NCBI RefSeq assembly: GCF_900289115.1
Contig: NZ_LT985196.1
Coordinates: 1 to 64,000, forward strand
Reading direction: 5' to 3'
Source of the DNA: Janibacter massiliensis
GTDB lineage: Bacteria > Actinomycetota > Actinomycetes > Actinomycetales > Dermatophilaceae
Length of the DNA: 64,000 bases
Position 1 is the first letter of the stretch. Each line of letters opens with the position of its first letter. A program made the position numbers and the translations under genes. Below are positions 17,896-32,638 of this stretch, one piece after another. The notes under the pieces were generated by a model, which saw nothing but the letters and a program-made list of their open reading frames with translations, had not been told where the DNA came from and made no database searches.

Positions 17896-18519
17896 TCAGC
17901 CGAGCAGGTGGGAGGTGTCACCCGACCCGAGGGAGGCCCGCAGCGCGGGATCGAGGTGCAACGCCCGTAGCCCCGTGAGGGCCCGCCGCGGGTCGACGTC
18001 GAGTCGGGCAGCCTCGAAGATCGTCGCCTGCCGCCCGTTCGCGACCGCGATGGCGAGCTCGACCGAGCGCAGGTTGCCCTGGCGCCGGGTCTGCAGGGCG
18101 GAGATCGACCCGACGTCCTCCCACGCCAGCTCCTGCCGCCGCGCGGTGACGACCCGGGTCGGGGTGGCGACGACCTCTCCGGGCACGCGCCGCAGCCGCC
18201 AGAGGGCGACCGTCCCGAGCGTGAACACCCCGGTGATGGCCGTGATGACCACGAGCCCGAGAACCGCCTTCGGGATGCTCTCCACGTCTCCCCGCGCGAG
18301 CCGCCCTGCGCCGAGGACGACGGAGGCCCCGAGCCCCCAGGGCCAGGAGGGCGGTGACCGGCAGCATCCACCACGGCGGGCGCCGGAGCGGGAGGGCGAC
18401 GCCAGCCTCCCCCTCGTGGACGGTGGGTCGGGGCTGTCCGGCCGTGCGGTAGCGCCGCGCCGACCACACCACCTCGGGCGAGCCGTACCTCGAGTCGGAT
18501 GCGGGGTACCCGGTGGCCA

Positions 18520-18520
<1 letters not shown>
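17896..18520 (-). pseudogene. Two-helix membrane protein with PH-like tail, broken by a +1 frameshift
   Basis: The gene starts at ATG 18520, whose bases overlap the ligA stop (ATGA). It reads MATGYPASDSRYGSPEVVW through RRPPWWMLPVTALLALG, then loses sense at a run of five C (18334-18338). Removing one base there restores LGASVVLGAGRLARGDVESI and the rest to 17896, giving about 207 residues. That product has two transmembrane hairpin helices (WWMLPVTALLALG.. and AVLGLVVITAITGVFTLG) and a C-terminal region resembling a bacterial PH domain (LAWEDVGSISAL..). A sequencing slip in the homopolymer is as likely as a real mutation. Function unknown. Without correction only 17896-18285 would be called as a gene. 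Confidence 0.7.
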
Positions 18521-22364
<3,844 letters not shown>

Positions 22365-22380
22365 GCCTCGGGGCCGGGTC

Positions 22381-23397
22381 TCAGCCCCCCTCCTGCGCGC
22401 AGCGGTCGGCGATCGTCGCCGCTGCGCGCAGGGCGGCGGCAGCCCCGGCGAGGTCGCTGCCGGCCAGCCCGCACGCGGGGCTGACGACGACGTCGGCGAG
22501 CGCCGCGGTCGGCAGCCCGACCCGTCGCCATGCCTGGCGCAGGGCGCGCCACGCCGCATCGACGTCGACGCGGGCGCCCGCACCCACCGGGGCGGGGACG
22601 GCCCCGGCCACGAGCGCGGTCCCGGACTCGAGCGCCGCGGCCACGCCCTCCCACGCCGCCGGCGGGAGCCCGGTCGTGTCGAGCGCGAGCGCGTCCAGAC
22701 GCAGCGACGCCAGGCCGCGCACCGGGACCTGCGGGTCGCAGCAGTGCAACCACACGTGCTCCGCCCCGGCACGGCGGGCACCGGTCACGACCACCTCGAG
22801 CCCGGCGACGGCCTCGGGCAGGTCGACCGCCCGCAGCCGGCCCCGACCGGAACGCGTCGGCAGCCGCCCCGCGAGCACCGCGGGGAGCCCGGGCTCGTCG
22901 ACCTGGACGACGAGCCGTGCGCCGGGGACGAGGGCGCGTACCCGGGCCACGTGTCCGGCGACGCCCTCGGCGAGCGAGGCCGCGAGGTCACGGCACGCGC
23001 CGGCGTCCGAGAGGAGACGGTCGGCCCGGGGCCGCTCGATCGCCGCGGCCGACGTCCACGGACCGCAGACCTGCACCTTGAGCGGCCCGTCCCACCCGTC
23101 GAACGCCTCGGCCACCTCGTCGAGGTCCTCCCGGAGGAAGGCCGCCGCTCGGGCGAGGTCGCGCCCGGGCCGGTCGGCCAGACGCCAGCCCGAGGGCTGG
23201 AGCTCGACATGGAGGTCGACGAGGAGACCCGCGGTGCGCCCGACCATGTCGGCCCCGGGGCCGCGCGCGGGCAGCTCGGGGACGTGCGGCACGCCGTCGC
23301 CGAGCAGGTCACGGACGGCGCGCACGGCCTCGCGGGCGCTCGTGCCCGGCCAGCTGCCCATCCCCGTGACGCGCCCGGGGATCTCCGTGCCGGTCAC
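22381..23397 (-). CDS. MetE C-terminal-domain-like methyltransferase
   Basis: A 338-residue protein resembling only the catalytic C-terminal half of cobalamin-independent methionine synthase; full MetE is about 750 residues. It opens with TGMGSWPGTS. Zinc-site positions appear as His and Cys in WLHCCDP and Cys in SPACGL. The place of the third ligand, normally Glu in DVITIE, reads ALALD, so Asp may replace it. The methyl donor cannot be told; such short forms are found in actinobacteria and archaea. GTG 23397 overlaps the previous stop (GTGA). Confidence 0.75.
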   Translation of the reverse strand: MTGTEIPGRVTGMGSWPGTSAREAVRAVRDLLGDGVPHVPELPARGPGADMVGRTAGLLVDLHVELQPSGWRLADRPGRDLARAAAFLREDLDEVAEAFDGWDGPLKVQVCGPWTSAAAIERPRADRLLSDAGACRDLAASLAEGVAGHVARVRALVPGARLVVQVDEPGLPAVLAGRLPTRSGRGRLRAVDLPEAVAGLEVVVTGARRAGAEHVWLHCCDPQVPVRGLASLRLDALALDTTGLPPAAWEGVAAALESGTALVAGAVPAPVGAGARVDVDAAWRALRQAWRRVGLPTAALADVVVSPACGLAGSDLAGAAAALRAAATIADRCAQEGG

Positions 23398-24059
23398 CGG
23401 TACCGGCGGCGCAGCGCGTCGACCGACGCCGGGACGGGCGCGTCCGTGCCGGGCTCGGACACCGGGTCGCCCGCGACCGTGCGCAGCGGCACCACGCCCT
23501 GCCACACGCCCTGAACCGGCTCCGTCCCGACCCCGCCCGTGCGGGTCTTGAGGAGCCAGCCACCGTCCTCGATCGGCAGCGCGAGCGCGACGGTCGCTCC
23601 GACCTCCTTGGCCGTCATGTCCCGCACCTCGCCCGTCCGCGCGGGGATGATCCGGTCCGACAGTCGGGCCAGTGCCGTCCACGCCTCCTCGCCCCGCAGC
23701 TCCTCGAGCCGCCCGCGGACGACGGCGCTGCGGTAGTTCGCGCTCGAGTCGAAGGTCGAGGCGGCGACGACGATCCCGTCGATGCTCGTCACCGTGAGGC
23801 ACGCCGGGGCGCCGGCGGCGACGTGGCGCAGCGCTCCCGCCCCGGACGAGCCGTGCAGGAGGATGCGGTCGCCGTCCCGGGCGAGCAGCAGCGGGACGGC
23901 CCACGGCCAGCCGTCGACGACGGTCGACAGCGTGCCGACGAGCACCTCGTCGAGGAGCGCGTCGAGCTCCGCACGGGAGGCCTCGCCACGCGCGGGCTTG
24001 CGGGTCAGCCGCCCGAGAGCAGCAGGTTCGGTCACGGCGTTCGCGGTGGGGTCCGGCAT
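23394..24059 (-). CDS. Pyridoxamine 5'-phosphate oxidase-family flavin/haem-fold protein
   Basis: A 221-residue protein of the Pyridox_ox_2 type. Its split-barrel landmarks are VGTLSTVVDGWPWAVPLLLA, LLHGSSGAGALRHVAAGAPACLTV and a second-half block YRSAVVRGRLEEL. Members bind FMN, F420 or haem and act on varied substrates; the true PNPOx role is not implied. It sits between mnmA and the MetE-like gene in a minus-strand run with 7-base and overlapping junctions. Confidence 0.82.
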   Translation of the reverse strand: MPDPTANAVTEPAALGRLTRKPARGEASRAELDALLDEVLVGTLSTVVDGWPWAVPLLLARDGDRILLHGSSGAGALRHVAAGAPACLTVTSIDGIVVAASTFDSSANYRSAVVRGRLEELRGEEAWTALARLSDRIIPARTGEVRDMTAKEVGATVALALPIEDGGWLLKTRTGGVGTEPVQGVWQGVVPLRTVAGDPVSEPGTDAPVPASVDALRRRYR

Positions 24060-24066
24060 CCGGCCA

Positions 24067-25152
24067 TCATCGCGCAGCGGTGCCCGTGCGCGCGATCGTC
24101 GCGGACCCGACGACCCGGCTCCCGTCGTAGAGGACGACGCTCTGCCCGGGCGCCACGCCGCGCACCCGCTGCTCGAGCACCACCTCGACGCCGTCCCCGG
24201 TCACCCGGACCCGCGCGGGGACCTCCTCGCCGTGGGCACGCAGCTGTGCGCCGTACGCCTGGTCGCCGACCGGCGCGACCCCGCACCAGCGGGCGCGCTC
24301 GGCCGTGATCGTGTCGATCCCGAGCAGGTCCGCCGTCCCGATCGTCACCGTCCGGGTGACCGGGTCGGTCGCGGTGACGTACCGGGGCCGGCCGTCCTGC
24401 GCCGCGCGGGGCACGCCGAGGCCCCGCCGCTGGCCGACCGTGAACCCGTGGGTGCCGCGGTGCTCGCCGACGACGGCCCCGGTGTGCGCGTCGACGACCG
24501 GGCCGGGCGCCTCCCCGAGCCGGTCGGCGAGGAACCCGCGGGTGTCCCCGTCGGGGATGAAGCAGATGTCATGGCTGTCGGGCTTGCGCGCGACGGCGAA
24601 CCCGCGCTGCGCCGCCTCCGCCCGGACCTGCTCCTTCGTGGAGCCGCCGAGCGGGAAGATCGACCGCGCGAGCTGGTCGGCGTCGAGCACCCCGAGGACG
24701 TACGACTGGTCCTTGGCCGGGTCGACCGCGCGGTGCAGCTCCCGCCCTCCCGGGCCGTCGACGACCTGCGCGTAGTGGCCCGTCGCGACGGCGTCGAACC
24801 CGAGCGCGACGGCCTTGTCGAGCAGCGCGGCGAACTTGATCCGCTCGTTGCACCGCAGGCACGGGTTGGGGGTGCGCCCTGCGGCGTACTCCGCGACGAA
24901 GTCCTCGACGACGTCCTCTCGGAAGCGGTCGGCGAGGTCCCACACGTAGAACGGGATCCCGAGCCGGTCGGCGACCCGCCGGGCGTCACCGGCGTCCTCG
25001 AGCGTGCAGCACCCGCGGGCGCTCTCGCGCAGGGTCGCCGCGGACTGCGAGAGCGCGAGGTGGACCCCGACGACGTCGTGCCCGGCGTCCCGCACCCGCG
25101 CTGCCGCGACGGCCGAGTCCACCCCGCCGCTCATCGCGGCGACCACCCTCAT
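24067..25152 (-). CDS. mnmA: tRNA-specific 2-thiouridylase MnmA
   Basis: A 361-residue enzyme that adds sulphur to uridine 34 of Lys, Glu and Gln tRNAs. The PP-loop [11 protein letters not shown] is at residues 7-17. The catalytic cysteines are Cys98 ([12 protein letters not shown]) and Cys197 ([11 protein letters not shown]). ATG 25152 overlaps the cysteine desulfurase stop (ATGA), pairing the sulphur donor with the tRNA enzyme. Confidence 0.96.
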   Translation of the reverse strand: MRVVAAMSGGVDSAVAAARVRDAGHDVVGVHLALSQSAATLRESARGCCTLEDAGDARRVADRLGIPFYVWDLADRFREDVVEDFVAEYAAGRTPNPCLRCNERIKFAALLDKAVALGFDAVATGHYAQVVDGPGGRELHRAVDPAKDQSYVLGVLDADQLARSIFPLGGSTKEQVRAEAAQRGFAVARKPDSHDICFIPDGDTRGFLADRLGEAPGPVVDAHTGAVVGEHRGTHGFTVGQRRGLGVPRAAQDGRPRYVTATDPVTRTVTIGTADLLGIDTITAERARWCGVAPVGDQAYGAQLRAHGEEVPARVRVTGDGVEVVLEQRVRGVAPGQSVVLYDGSRVVGSATIARTGTAAR

Positions 25153-26333
25153 GCCGCCCCCCCTGCCCGGCGCGCGCGCTCGACGACCTCGGGCAGCGCC
25201 GCGAGGAAGCGTTCGACGTCGTCCTCGGTCGAGGTCGATCCCAGGGAGATCCGCAGCGAACCACGCGCGACCTCCGGGTCGTAGCCCATCGCGAGGACGA
25301 CGTGGCTGGGGCGGGGCACCCCCGCCTGGCAGGCCGATCCCGTCGAGACCTCGATCCCCTGCGCGTCGAGCAGGTAGAGGAGGGAGTCGCCCGAGCACCC
25401 CGGCACGAGCAGGTGGGCGTTGTTCGCCAGGCGGGTCGTCGTGTCCCCCGGCTCCCAGCAGCCGGTGACCTCGATCCCGAGGTCGAGCGCGAGGGCCCCT
25501 GAGAGGACCCGGTCGCGCAGCGCCGCCAGCCGCGCCGACTCGGCCGCCCGGTGCTCGACCGCGTGCTCGAGCGCGAGCGCCAGGCCGACCGCACCGGCCG
25601 CGTCGAGCGTCCCGCTGCGGATGTCCCGCTCCTGGCCCCCACCGTGCGACAACGGCATCGGCCGCAGGTCGCGGGCGACGTGGAGCGCCCCGACCCCGAC
25701 CGGCCCGCCGAGCTTGTGGGCGCTCACCGCCGCGAGGTCGACGCCGGCGGCCCCGAGGTCGACGGGCAGGTGCGCGACCGCCTGGACGGCGTCGGTGTGG
25801 AAGCGGACACCGCGCTCCCGGCAGCCGGCCGCGATGGTGGCGACGTCCTGCACCGTGCCGACCTCGTTGTTGGCCCACATGACCGTGACGAGCGCGACCG
25901 ATCCCGGGTCCTCGTCGACGGCCGCGAGGACGTCCTGCGCCGCGACGAGCCCGCACGGGCCCGGCTCGACCCAGGTGACCTCGGCGTCGCCCGCCTCGAC
26001 GAGGGCGGTCACCGGGTCGAGGACGGCGTGGTGCTCGACGCCGCTCGCGACGATCCGACGGCGCGCGGGGTCCTGCGCGCTCGCCGCCCACACCGTGCCC
26101 TTGACGGCGATGTTGTCCGACTCCGTCCCGCCCGAGGTGAGGACGATCTCGCTCGGCCGCGACCCCAGGCACGCCGCGATGCGCTCGCGGGCGTCCTCGA
26201 CCACGGCCCGCGCCGCCCGGCCGCTCGTGTGCAGCGACGAGGGGTTGCCGACCGCCCGCATCGTCTCGGCGATCGCCTCGACGACGTGCGGCAGGACCGG
26301 GGTCGTCGCGGCGTGGTCGAGGTAGACGGTCAC
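25149..26333 (-). CDS. Cysteine desulfurase (IscS/NifS type)
   Basis: A 394-residue PLP enzyme that takes sulphur from cysteine as a persulfide. PLP lysine is Lys207 (SAHKLGGP), the active cysteine is Cys335 (STGSACQAG), and HHAVLDP and [10 protein letters not shown] are family blocks. Being coupled to mnmA, it most likely feeds tRNA thiolation. It starts with GTG, 20 bases after the GDH gene. Confidence 0.95.
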   Translation of the reverse strand: MTVYLDHAATTPVLPHVVEAIAETMRAVGNPSSLHTSGRAARAVVEDARERIAACLGSRPSEIVLTSGGTESDNIAVKGTVWAASAQDPARRRIVASGVEHHAVLDPVTALVEAGDAEVTWVEPGPCGLVAAQDVLAAVDEDPGSVALVTVMWANNEVGTVQDVATIAAGCRERGVRFHTDAVQAVAHLPVDLGAAGVDLAAVSAHKLGGPVGVGALHVARDLRPMPLSHGGGQERDIRSGTLDAAGAVGLALALEHAVEHRAAESARLAALRDRVLSGALALDLGIEVTGCWEPGDTTTRLANNAHLLVPGCSGDSLLYLLDAQGIEVSTGSACQAGVPRPSHVVLAMGYDPEVARGSLRISLGSTSTEDDVERFLAALPEVVERARRAGGAA

Positions 26334-26353
26334 CGCGCGATCCTACGAGGGGC

Positions 26354-29300
26354 TCAACCCGTCGCCTGCACGAGCGAGCGCAACGTGCGCAGCGCGACGG
26401 ACAGCGCGGCGATGCTCGGGGACGTCTGCTCCTCGATGCCCCGCAGCGAGGTCCGGGCCCGCAGGACGGTGCGCTCGTTCGCCTCGAGCCACGCCGCGAT
26501 CCGCGCGTGCGGATCCCCACCCGCGGGCGTCGCCGCGATGACCCCCCGGGTCAGCCCGGCGAGGACCGCGTACAGGTCGTCGCGCAGCGCGGCCCGCGCC
26601 ATCGCGTCCCACAGCTCCTCGCGCGGCAGGCGGCTCACCTTGATGAGGTTGACGTCGATCCCGAACTCCTCGGACAGGCCGAAGTACAGCGGGACGACGT
26701 CCTCGACGACCTCCTGGGTGTCGTGCGCGATGTCGACGACGTCGAGGAGCGAGTAGAGCTCGAGCAGCCCCGCCGTGCGCAGGGCCAGATCCTGCGGCAC
26801 CCCGTCCTCGGCGTAGGCGTCCGCGTCCGCGAGCAGCCGCTCGCGCTCACCCCCGGTGAGCACCTCGGCCATCCGCGGCGCCCAGGCCGCCACGACGTCC
26901 CGGAACCGCTCGATCTCGGCGCCGACGTCGATCGACCCGCGGCGGCTCGTGACGAGCCAGCGGACCGCCCGGTCGAGCAGCCGCCGGATCTCCAGCAGCA
27001 GCGCGGCCTGGACCGCTGTCGGCACGACGCTGTCGAGCTCGTCGACCTGCGCCGAGAACCCCGGCAGGTCGAAGACCTCGCGCGCGACGAGGAAGGCCCG
27101 GACGACCTGGTCCACGCTCGCGCCCGTCTCCTCGACGGCACGATGGACGAAGGTGATCCCGCCGCGGTCGACGACGTCGTTGGCGATCCGGGTCGTGACG
27201 ATCTCCCGGCGCAGGGGGTGCGCGGCCAGGCCGTCGGCGAACCGCTCGCGCAGCCGCTCCGGGAAGTACCCGGCGAGGATCTCGTCGCACCACGGGTCGT
27301 CGGGTACGTCGCTGGCGAGCACGTCCTCCTTGAGCGCGAGCTTGGCGTACGCGACGAGCACCGACAGCTCCGGCGACGCCAGGCCCTCCCCCGCCGCCCG
27401 CAGCCGCTCGAGCGCGGAGTCGCTCGGGAGGAACTCCAGGGACCGGTCGAGGATGCCGCGCTCCTCCAGCCAGCGCATGAACCGCTGGTGCGCCCCGAGC
27501 ATCGACCCCTCGCGGGCCCGGGCGTTGCCCAGGACGACGTTCTGCGCGTGGTTGTGGCGCAGCACCCGCTGGGCGACCTCGTCCGTCATCGACGCGAGCA
27601 GCTCGTTGCGCTCGTCGGTCGACAGCTCCCCGGAGGCGACCGCCGGACCCAGCAGGACCTTGATGTTCACCTCGTGGTCGGAGGTGTCGACGCCCGCGGA
27701 GTTGTCGATCGCGTCCGTGTTGACGGCGACCCCGGCGTGAGCCGCCTCGATCCGCCCGAGCTGGGTGAGGCCGAGGTTGCCGCCCTCGCCGACGACGCGG
27801 ACGCGCAGGTCCGCGCCGTCGACCCGGATCGCGTCGTTCGCGCGGTCCCCGACGCTCGCGTCGGTCTCGCGGGAGGACTTCACGTACGTGCCGATGCCGC
27901 CGTTCCACAGCAGGTCCACGGGGGCGAGCAGCACCGCGCGGAGCACCTCGTCGGGGCTGAGCGCGCCCGTGCCCTCCGGCAGGCCCAGCGCCGCGATCGC
28001 CTCGGGCGAGAGCGGGATCGACTTGGCCGTGCGCGGCCACACCCCGCCCCCGGCGCTGATGAGCGAGCGGTCGTAGTCGTCCCACGAGCTGCGCGGCGTC
28101 TCGAACAGGCGCCGCCGCTCCGCGTGCGAGGCCGCGGCGTCGGGCGTCGGGTCGATGAACACGTGCCGGTGGTCGAACGCCGCGACGAGCCGGATGTGCT
28201 CGGACAGGAGCATCCCGTTGCCGAAGACGTCGCCGCTCATGTCGCCGATGCCGACGACGGTGAAGTCCTGCGTCTGGGTGTCGATCCCCCGCTCGCGGAA
28301 GTGCCGCTTGACCGACTCCCACGCGCCCCGGGCGGTGATGCCCATCGCCTTGTGGTCGTAGCCGGCCGAGCCGCCGGAGGCGAACGCGTCGTCGAGCCAG
28401 AAGCCGTGCTCGGCCGCGACGGCGTTCGCGGTGTCCGAGAAGGTCGCGGTGCCCTTGTCCGCGGCGACGACGAGGTAGGGGTCGTCCCCGTCGTGCCGCA
28501 CGGTGCGCTCGGGCGGGACGACCTCGTCCTCGACGCGGTTGTCGGTGAGGTCGAGCATCGTCCCGATGAACCGGGTGTAGGCCGCCCGGCCCGCCTCGAA
28601 CCACGCGTCGCGGTCGGTCGCGGGGTCGGGCAGCCGGGTGGCGTAGAACCCGCCCTTGGACCCCGTCGGCACGATGACGGCGTTCTTCACCATCTGCGCC
28701 TTGACCAGGCCGAGGACCTCCGTGCGGAAGTCGGTCCGGCGGTCGGACCACCGCAGACCGCCGCGAGCGACCGCACCGAAGCGCAGGTGCACGCCCTCGA
28801 CCTGCGGGCCGTGGACCCACATCTCGTACGCGGGCAGGGGCGCCGGCAGCCCGGGCACCTTCCCCGGCTCGAGCTTGAGGCCGATGTGCAGGCCCCCGTC
28901 CGAGGCCGGCTCGACGGCGCCGACGGCGCGGTAGTACGTCGTCCGCAGCGCGGCCCGCACGACCGCGAGGCACATCCGCAGGATGCGGTCGGCATCGAGG
29001 CTCTCGACCTCCTCGAGCGCGGCGAGGATCCGCTGCGCGACCTCCTCCTCGGCCGCCGCCCGCTCGTCGTTCGGCTCGCCGTCGAAGCGGTCGGGATCGA
29101 AGCGGGTCTCGAACAGCTTCACCAGCAGGGCGGCGATGTCCGGGGAGCCGACGAGCGCGCCGGTGATCGCCACCTGGTCGTCGCTGGGGCTCGCCTGGCG
29201 CACGTACCCGGCGAGCATCCGCAGGATCGCCACCTGCCGCCACGTGAGGCGCGCGAGGAGGACGAGGGAGCCGAGGCGGTCGGACTCGACCTGCCCGGAC

Positions 29301-31213
29301 CAGACCGCGCCGACGGCCGACTCGAACAGGTCGCGCATCTCCTCGTGGGGCAGCGCGTCCCACAGCTCCTCGTCGGCGCGCAGCCCGAAGTCGTACACGT
29401 GCACGCGGGCGCCGTCGGTCCGCTCGATCTCGTACGGCTGCTCGTCGACGACCTCGACGCCCATGTCCGTGAAGATCGGCAGGACGGCCGTGAGCGAGAG
29501 CGGCTGCGTGCGGAACAGCTTGTAGCGGCGTACCCCGGGCTCGGCGCCGACCGGTCGGTAGAGCGCGTGCGAGGTCGGCCGGTCCGGCCCCAGACGGGTG
29601 AGGTGCTTGAGGTCCGCGATCGTCTGCTGGCTGCCGAAGCGCTCGCGGTAGGCCACCGGGAAGCCGTCGGCGAAGGTCCCGAGGAGCTCCTGGGACCGCT
29701 CGACCCCGAGGAGCTCGCGAGCATCGGCGGCCACCCGCTCGGACCACGTGAGGGTCGCGGCGACGACGGCGGTCTCGACCCGCTCCAGCAGCTCGGGCTC
29801 GATCTGCGGGACGACGCCGCCGTCGGAGCGGCGCGCGGCGAAGTGCAGCCGCGCCACGGCGCTCTCGGAGACCTGGGCCGTGAAGTCGAGGACGTCGGTG
29901 TCGAGCGAGTCGGTGAGGATCGTCTGGATGCGCTCGCGCACCCGGGTCGTGTACCGGTCGCGCGGGACGTAGACGAGGCAGGAGATGAAGGTCCCCTCTC
30001 CCCCGCGGCGCAGGAAGGTGTGCACCCCGTGGCGCGCGGGCATCCGGACCACCGTCGAGACGACGTGCTGCAGGTGGGCGACGTCCGCCTGGAAGAGCTC
30101 CGAGCGCGGGTAGGTCGCGAGCGTGCCGAGGATGTCCTTGCCCCCGTGCGAGCGCGGGGTGAACCCGCTGCTGCGGATGATCTCCGCGACCTTCTCGCGG
30201 ATGATGGGGATCGACTCGACCGGCTCGGTGTACGCGCTCGCGGTGAACAGCCCCATGACGACGGTCTCGGCGGTGATCGAGCCCGCCTCGTCGAACCGCC
30301 GGATACGCACCTCGTCCAGCCACGCGGCGCGATGAACGGTGGACCGGCGGCGGCCGGAGGTGACGAGGACGACCCGGGCCGCGTCCGGCGCAGCGGGGGC
30401 GGTCGTCGGGAGGACCGGATCGACGGTGAGACCGAGGGCGGCGCCGTCGACCTCGCGCGCGCTCGTGGGATCGCCCGGGGTGCCGTACTCGATCCCCGTC
30501 GATCCGAGGAAGGCGAAGTGGTCGTCGACGAGCCACCGGAGGAACTCGACGGCCGCCGCGGTCTGGGCGTACGGGGTGCCGGTGGCGATGCCCACCCCTG
30601 CCGCGAGGTCCTCGGCGATCTCCGTGCACCGGGCGACCATCCGCGGCCAGTCGCGCACCGCTGTGCGCACGTCGGCGAGGACGGCCTCGATCGCCGCGAC
30701 GAGGTCCGCCTCCTCCTCGTCCGCGACCGCCGCGAGCTCGATGTGCATCCACGACTCGTCGCACGCGCCCTCGGCAGGGACGGGCGGCCGCAGGTGGGGG
30801 GTCGCGCCGGCGACCGCGCCGACGATCTCCACCAGCCGCCCGTCGTCGTCGCGGCGCACGGTGAGCTGCGGGTGGATGACCGAGCGGACGGTCACCCCCC
30901 GCCCGGCGAGCGCGTTCGTCACGGAGTCGACGAGGAACGGCATGTCGTCGGTGACGATCTTCAGCATGGCCGGGTGCGGCACCGGACCCGGCTGGCCGCC
31001 GCGGGTGACCAGGCGAACGAGGGGCTCACCGACGCTGCGCCGCGCGGCGAGCTCCACGTGCCCGCGGAACAGCTCCGCGAGCTCGGCGACCCCGCGGTGC
31101 TGGAGCTCCTCGGTCGGGACGGCCCGGAAGTAGGCCCGCACCGCGGCGGGGCTCGCCCCGTCCGCCTGCGCGGCGGCGGCCTCGACGACGGACTGACGGT
31201 CGCTGGACGGCAT
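26354..31213 (-). CDS. gdhB: NAD-specific glutamate dehydrogenase, large 180-kDa type
   Basis: A 1619-residue catabolic enzyme that deaminates glutamate to 2-oxoglutarate. Its size and order match the L-180 GDH family: an N-terminal ACT-like regulatory region ([17 protein letters not shown]), a long middle section, a catalytic core with [20 protein letters not shown] and the lysine block [11 protein letters not shown], the NAD-binding region ([16 protein letters not shown]) and a helical C-terminal region. ATG 31213 is followed directly by the family N-terminus. A TAAGGT -10-like box lies at 31281-31276. The symbol follows the streptomycete usage. Confidence 0.93.
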   Translation of the reverse strand: MPSSDRQSVVEAAAAQADGASPAAVRAYFRAVPTEELQHRGVAELAELFRGHVELAARRSVGEPLVRLVTRGGQPGPVPHPAMLKIVTDDMPFLVDSVTNALAGRGVTVRSVIHPQLTVRRDDDGRLVEIVGAVAGATPHLRPPVPAEGACDESWMHIELAAVADEEEADLVAAIEAVLADVRTAVRDWPRMVARCTEIAEDLAAGVGIATGTPYAQTAAAVEFLRWLVDDHFAFLGSTGIEYGTPGDPTSAREVDGAALGLTVDPVLPTTAPAAPDAARVVLVTSGRRRSTVHRAAWLDEVRIRRFDEAGSITAETVVMGLFTASAYTEPVESIPIIREKVAEIIRSSGFTPRSHGGKDILGTLATYPRSELFQADVAHLQHVVSTVVRMPARHGVHTFLRRGGEGTFISCLVYVPRDRYTTRVRERIQTILTDSLDTDVLDFTAQVSESAVARLHFAARRSDGGVVPQIEPELLERVETAVVAATLTWSERVAADARELLGVERSQELLGTFADGFPVAYRERFGSQQTIADLKHLTRLGPDRPTSHALYRPVGAEPGVRRYKLFRTQPLSLTAVLPIFTDMGVEVVDEQPYEIERTDGARVHVYDFGLRADEELWDALPHEEMRDLFESAVGAVWSGQVESDRLGSLVLLARLTWRQVAILRMLAGYVRQASPSDDQVAITGALVGSPDIAALLVKLFETRFDPDRFDGEPNDERAAAEEEVAQRILAALEEVESLDADRILRMCLAVVRAALRTTYYRAVGAVEPASDGGLHIGLKLEPGKVPGLPAPLPAYEMWVHGPQVEGVHLRFGAVARGGLRWSDRRTDFRTEVLGLVKAQMVKNAVIVPTGSKGGFYATRLPDPATDRDAWFEAGRAAYTRFIGTMLDLTDNRVEDEVVPPERTVRHDGDDPYLVVAADKGTATFSDTANAVAAEHGFWLDDAFASGGSAGYDHKAMGITARGAWESVKRHFRERGIDTQTQDFTVVGIGDMSGDVFGNGMLLSEHIRLVAAFDHRHVFIDPTPDAAASHAERRRLFETPRSSWDDYDRSLISAGGGVWPRTAKSIPLSPEAIAALGLPEGTGALSPDEVLRAVLLAPVDLLWNGGIGTYVKSSRETDASVGDRANDAIRVDGADLRVRVVGEGGNLGLTQLGRIEAAHAGVAVNTDAIDNSAGVDTSDHEVNIKVLLGPAVASGELSTDERNELLASMTDEVAQRVLRHNHAQNVVLGNARAREGSMLGAHQRFMRWLEERGILDRSLEFLPSDSALERLRAAGEGLASPELSVLVAYAKLALKEDVLASDVPDDPWCDEILAGYFPERLRERFADGLAAHPLRREIVTTRIANDVVDRGGITFVHRAVEETGASVDQVVRAFLVAREVFDLPGFSAQVDELDSVVPTAVQAALLLEIRRLLDRAVRWLVTSRRGSIDVGAEIERFRDVVAAWAPRMAEVLTGGERERLLADADAYAEDGVPQDLALRTAGLLELYSLLDVVDIAHDTQEVVEDVVPLYFGLSEEFGIDVNLIKVSRLPREELWDAMARAALRDDLYAVLAGLTRGVIAATPAGGDPHARIAAWLEANERTVLRARTSLRGIEEQTSPSIAALSVALRTLRSLVQATG

Positions 31214-31275
31214 CGGTGCTGATCTCACCCTCTGGTCGGCGGACGCGGGGACCGACGCTGGGTCCCACCCGGACG

Positions 31276-31281
31276 ACCTTA
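31276..31281 (-). promoter_or_regulatory. Candidate -10 box for the GDH gene
   Basis: TAAGGT on the minus strand, about 60 bases upstream of ATG 31213. No convincing -35 partner is seen. The rest of the 222-base divergent region 31214-31435 holds nothing else I can name except the promoter of the plus-strand gene. Confidence 0.3.
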
Positions 31282-31422
31282 GCCCGGTGCGTGACGTCGG
31301 ACACACTCCCGCGGGGCGGCTCGCCCGGTCGGTGCTGGCGGTGGCTGGGGGTGGTCGCGCGGTGGCGGCGAGGCAGCCCTGCGGGCTGTGGATGCGTTCG
31401 GCCCTCCCCCGCGCATGGCGCC

Positions 31423-31428
31423 TAGAGT
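31423..31428 (+). promoter_or_regulatory. Leaderless -10 box for the helical gene pair
   Basis: TAGAGT ends 7 bases before ATG 31436, the spacing that places transcription start on the start codon. It supports this ATG over the GTG at 31388. Confidence 0.5.
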
Positions 31429-31435
31429 TGCGGTG

Positions 31436-31750
31436 ATGCCGACCTCGCCACCGCCGCCGACCGGCCCGGATGCGCTGCTGGGGCCCCTCGCCGGGCTCGC
31501 CCGGACGCTGTCCACCGCCGCCGACGACCTGCTCGAGGCACAGCCCACGCTCTCCCCGCCGTCGCTCCAGCGCCGCGTCGACGACCTGGTCGACGAGCTC
31601 GTGGCGGCGCTCGGGGCGCTCGCCGACGAGACTGCCGCGGCGGCCGCGCGGGTGGAGATCATCGCCGCCTCGCGCCGCGAGGGGGCGCAGCGGGCAGACA
31701 CCGGCCCGGCCGCGTCGCGGGGTGCGCGAGCGTCCGAGGAGGCGCGGTGA
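31436..31750 (+). CDS. Small helical protein, first of a coupled pair
   Basis: A 104-residue protein I do not recognise. After a proline-rich start it is predicted to form two long helices (LLGPLAGLARTLSTAADDLL and VDDLVDELVAALGALADETAAAA) split by a QPTLSPPS turn, then a disordered tail. This helical-hairpin shape and size resemble ESX/WXG100-type small proteins, but no WXG motif is present. The stop overlaps the next GTG, so the two are translated together. Start chosen from the leaderless -10 box. Confidence 0.55.
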   Translation: MPTSPPPPTGPDALLGPLAGLARTLSTAADDLLEAQPTLSPPSLQRRVDDLVDELVAALGALADETAAAAARVEIIAASRREGAQRADTGPAASRGARASEEAR

Positions 31751-32172
31751 CGACCGACCAGCTCGACGACCCCGTCTCGTGCTCGGCCCTCGCCGGGTCG
31801 CTGCGCCGGCACGCGGCCGCGCTCCGGGCGGCGGTGCGGGAGGCGGAGGCGGCCTCGCAGGCGGCGGCGGACGGCTGGCCCGGGCGGGTGTCGGTGCAGC
31901 ACCGCCGGACCGCCGGGGACCTCGCGACCCGCGCGTGGGAGCTCGCCGGGGCGATGGACCGGGCGGGCCTCGCGCTCGCCACCCATGCCGCCGACCTCGC
32001 CCAGGTGCGCACCGACCGAGCCGGGCTCGTCGCGAACCCGGCGCTCGGCGACGAGGAGCGCGCCGAGCGGGAACGGTCGATCGACACCCGCGCGGCCCGG
32101 CGTGCCGTCGAGCTGGAGGTTCTGCTCGCCGGTGTGACTGCCGAGATCGGCGCCGGTCAGCCCCGGGCGTAG
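31747..32172 (+). CDS. WXG100-like helical hairpin protein, second of the pair
   Basis: A 141-residue alpha-helical protein. A first helix (about 13-40) leads to ADGWPGRVSV, which puts Trp44-Pro-Gly46 in the turn, close to the WXG at about 43-45 in ESAT-6-like proteins. A second helix follows (about 50-85), then a charged C-terminal extension of about 50 residues that WXG100 proteins lack. No YxxxD/E export signal is obvious and no ESX secretion genes are in the window, so the family link is tentative. GTG 31747 overlaps the previous stop (GTGA). Its 3' end overlaps the convergent gene by 16 bases. Confidence 0.5.
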   Translation: MTTDQLDDPVSCSALAGSLRRHAAALRAAVREAEAASQAAADGWPGRVSVQHRRTAGDLATRAWELAGAMDRAGLALATHAADLAQVRTDRAGLVANPALGDEERAERERSIDTRAARRAVELEVLLAGVTAEIGAGQPRA

Positions 32173-32585
32173 TCGATCGCGGCGGCCAGCTCCGTGACGT
32201 CGAACCACAGCAGGTCCGGGACCTCGTCGCTGCCGGTCGGCGGAGTCTCCTCCACGTGGACCGACGCGATCCGGCGGCGAGGCACGGGCGGGCGGACGAG
32301 GATGTGCGCCGAGCCGGGCTCGGGTTCCCGCTTGGTCAGCGCGGGCCGCTCGATGTCCGCGGCGACGACGGCACGGCGGCCCCGGCCGGTCGGCAGGGAG
32401 GCGAGCGCCTGGTGCATCGCGAAGAACTCGAGCTCCTCCTCGTCGGCGTCGGGCGTCGCCCGCTCGAGCTCGACGGTGACGGCCCAGGCGTGGAGGTGCT
32501 CCCCGCTGGCGGCGACCTCCCCCGTCCGCTGGAGCGCGAGGAGCCCGTCGAGGTCGTGGGGCAGGTAGATCCGGGTCCAGGCCAC
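32157..32585 (-). CDS. DUF6912-like actinobacterial protein
   Basis: A 142-residue protein of unknown function. It resembles a family seen next to nucS or related genes in actinobacteria: [20 protein letters not shown] at the start, then [29 protein letters not shown] and a C-terminal [19 protein letters not shown] 32585 is supported as leaderless: TACGCT (32597-32592) ends 6 bases upstream. The family name is from memory and should be checked. Confidence 0.6.
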   Translation of the reverse strand: MAWTRIYLPHDLDGLLALQRTGEVAASGEHLHAWAVTVELERATPDADEEELEFFAMHQALASLPTGRGRRAVVAADIERPALTKREPEPGSAHILVRPPVPRRRIASVHVEETPPTGSDEVPDLLWFDVTELAAAIDYARG

Positions 32586-32591
32586 AGGCGC

Positions 32592-32630
32592 AGCGTAGCC
32601 GCCGGAGGCACGTCGGCGGGGTCCTAGGGT
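32592..32630. promoter_or_regulatory. Divergent leaderless promoters of the DUF6912-like gene and nucS
   Basis: Minus strand: TACGCT at 32597-32592, 6 bases before GTG 32585. Plus strand: TAGGGT at 32625-32630, 8 bases before ATG 32639. Both fit -10 boxes that would give messages with little or no leader. Confidence 0.5.
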
Positions 32631-32638
32631 GGGGTGCC

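Noticed and set aside
26507-31222. 1571-codon open frame on the plus strand opposite the GDH gene
   Set aside because: Composition is that of an antisense shadow (Arg, Asp, Val, Gly and Leu repeats); no family blocks, while the minus strand encodes a full NAD-GDH.
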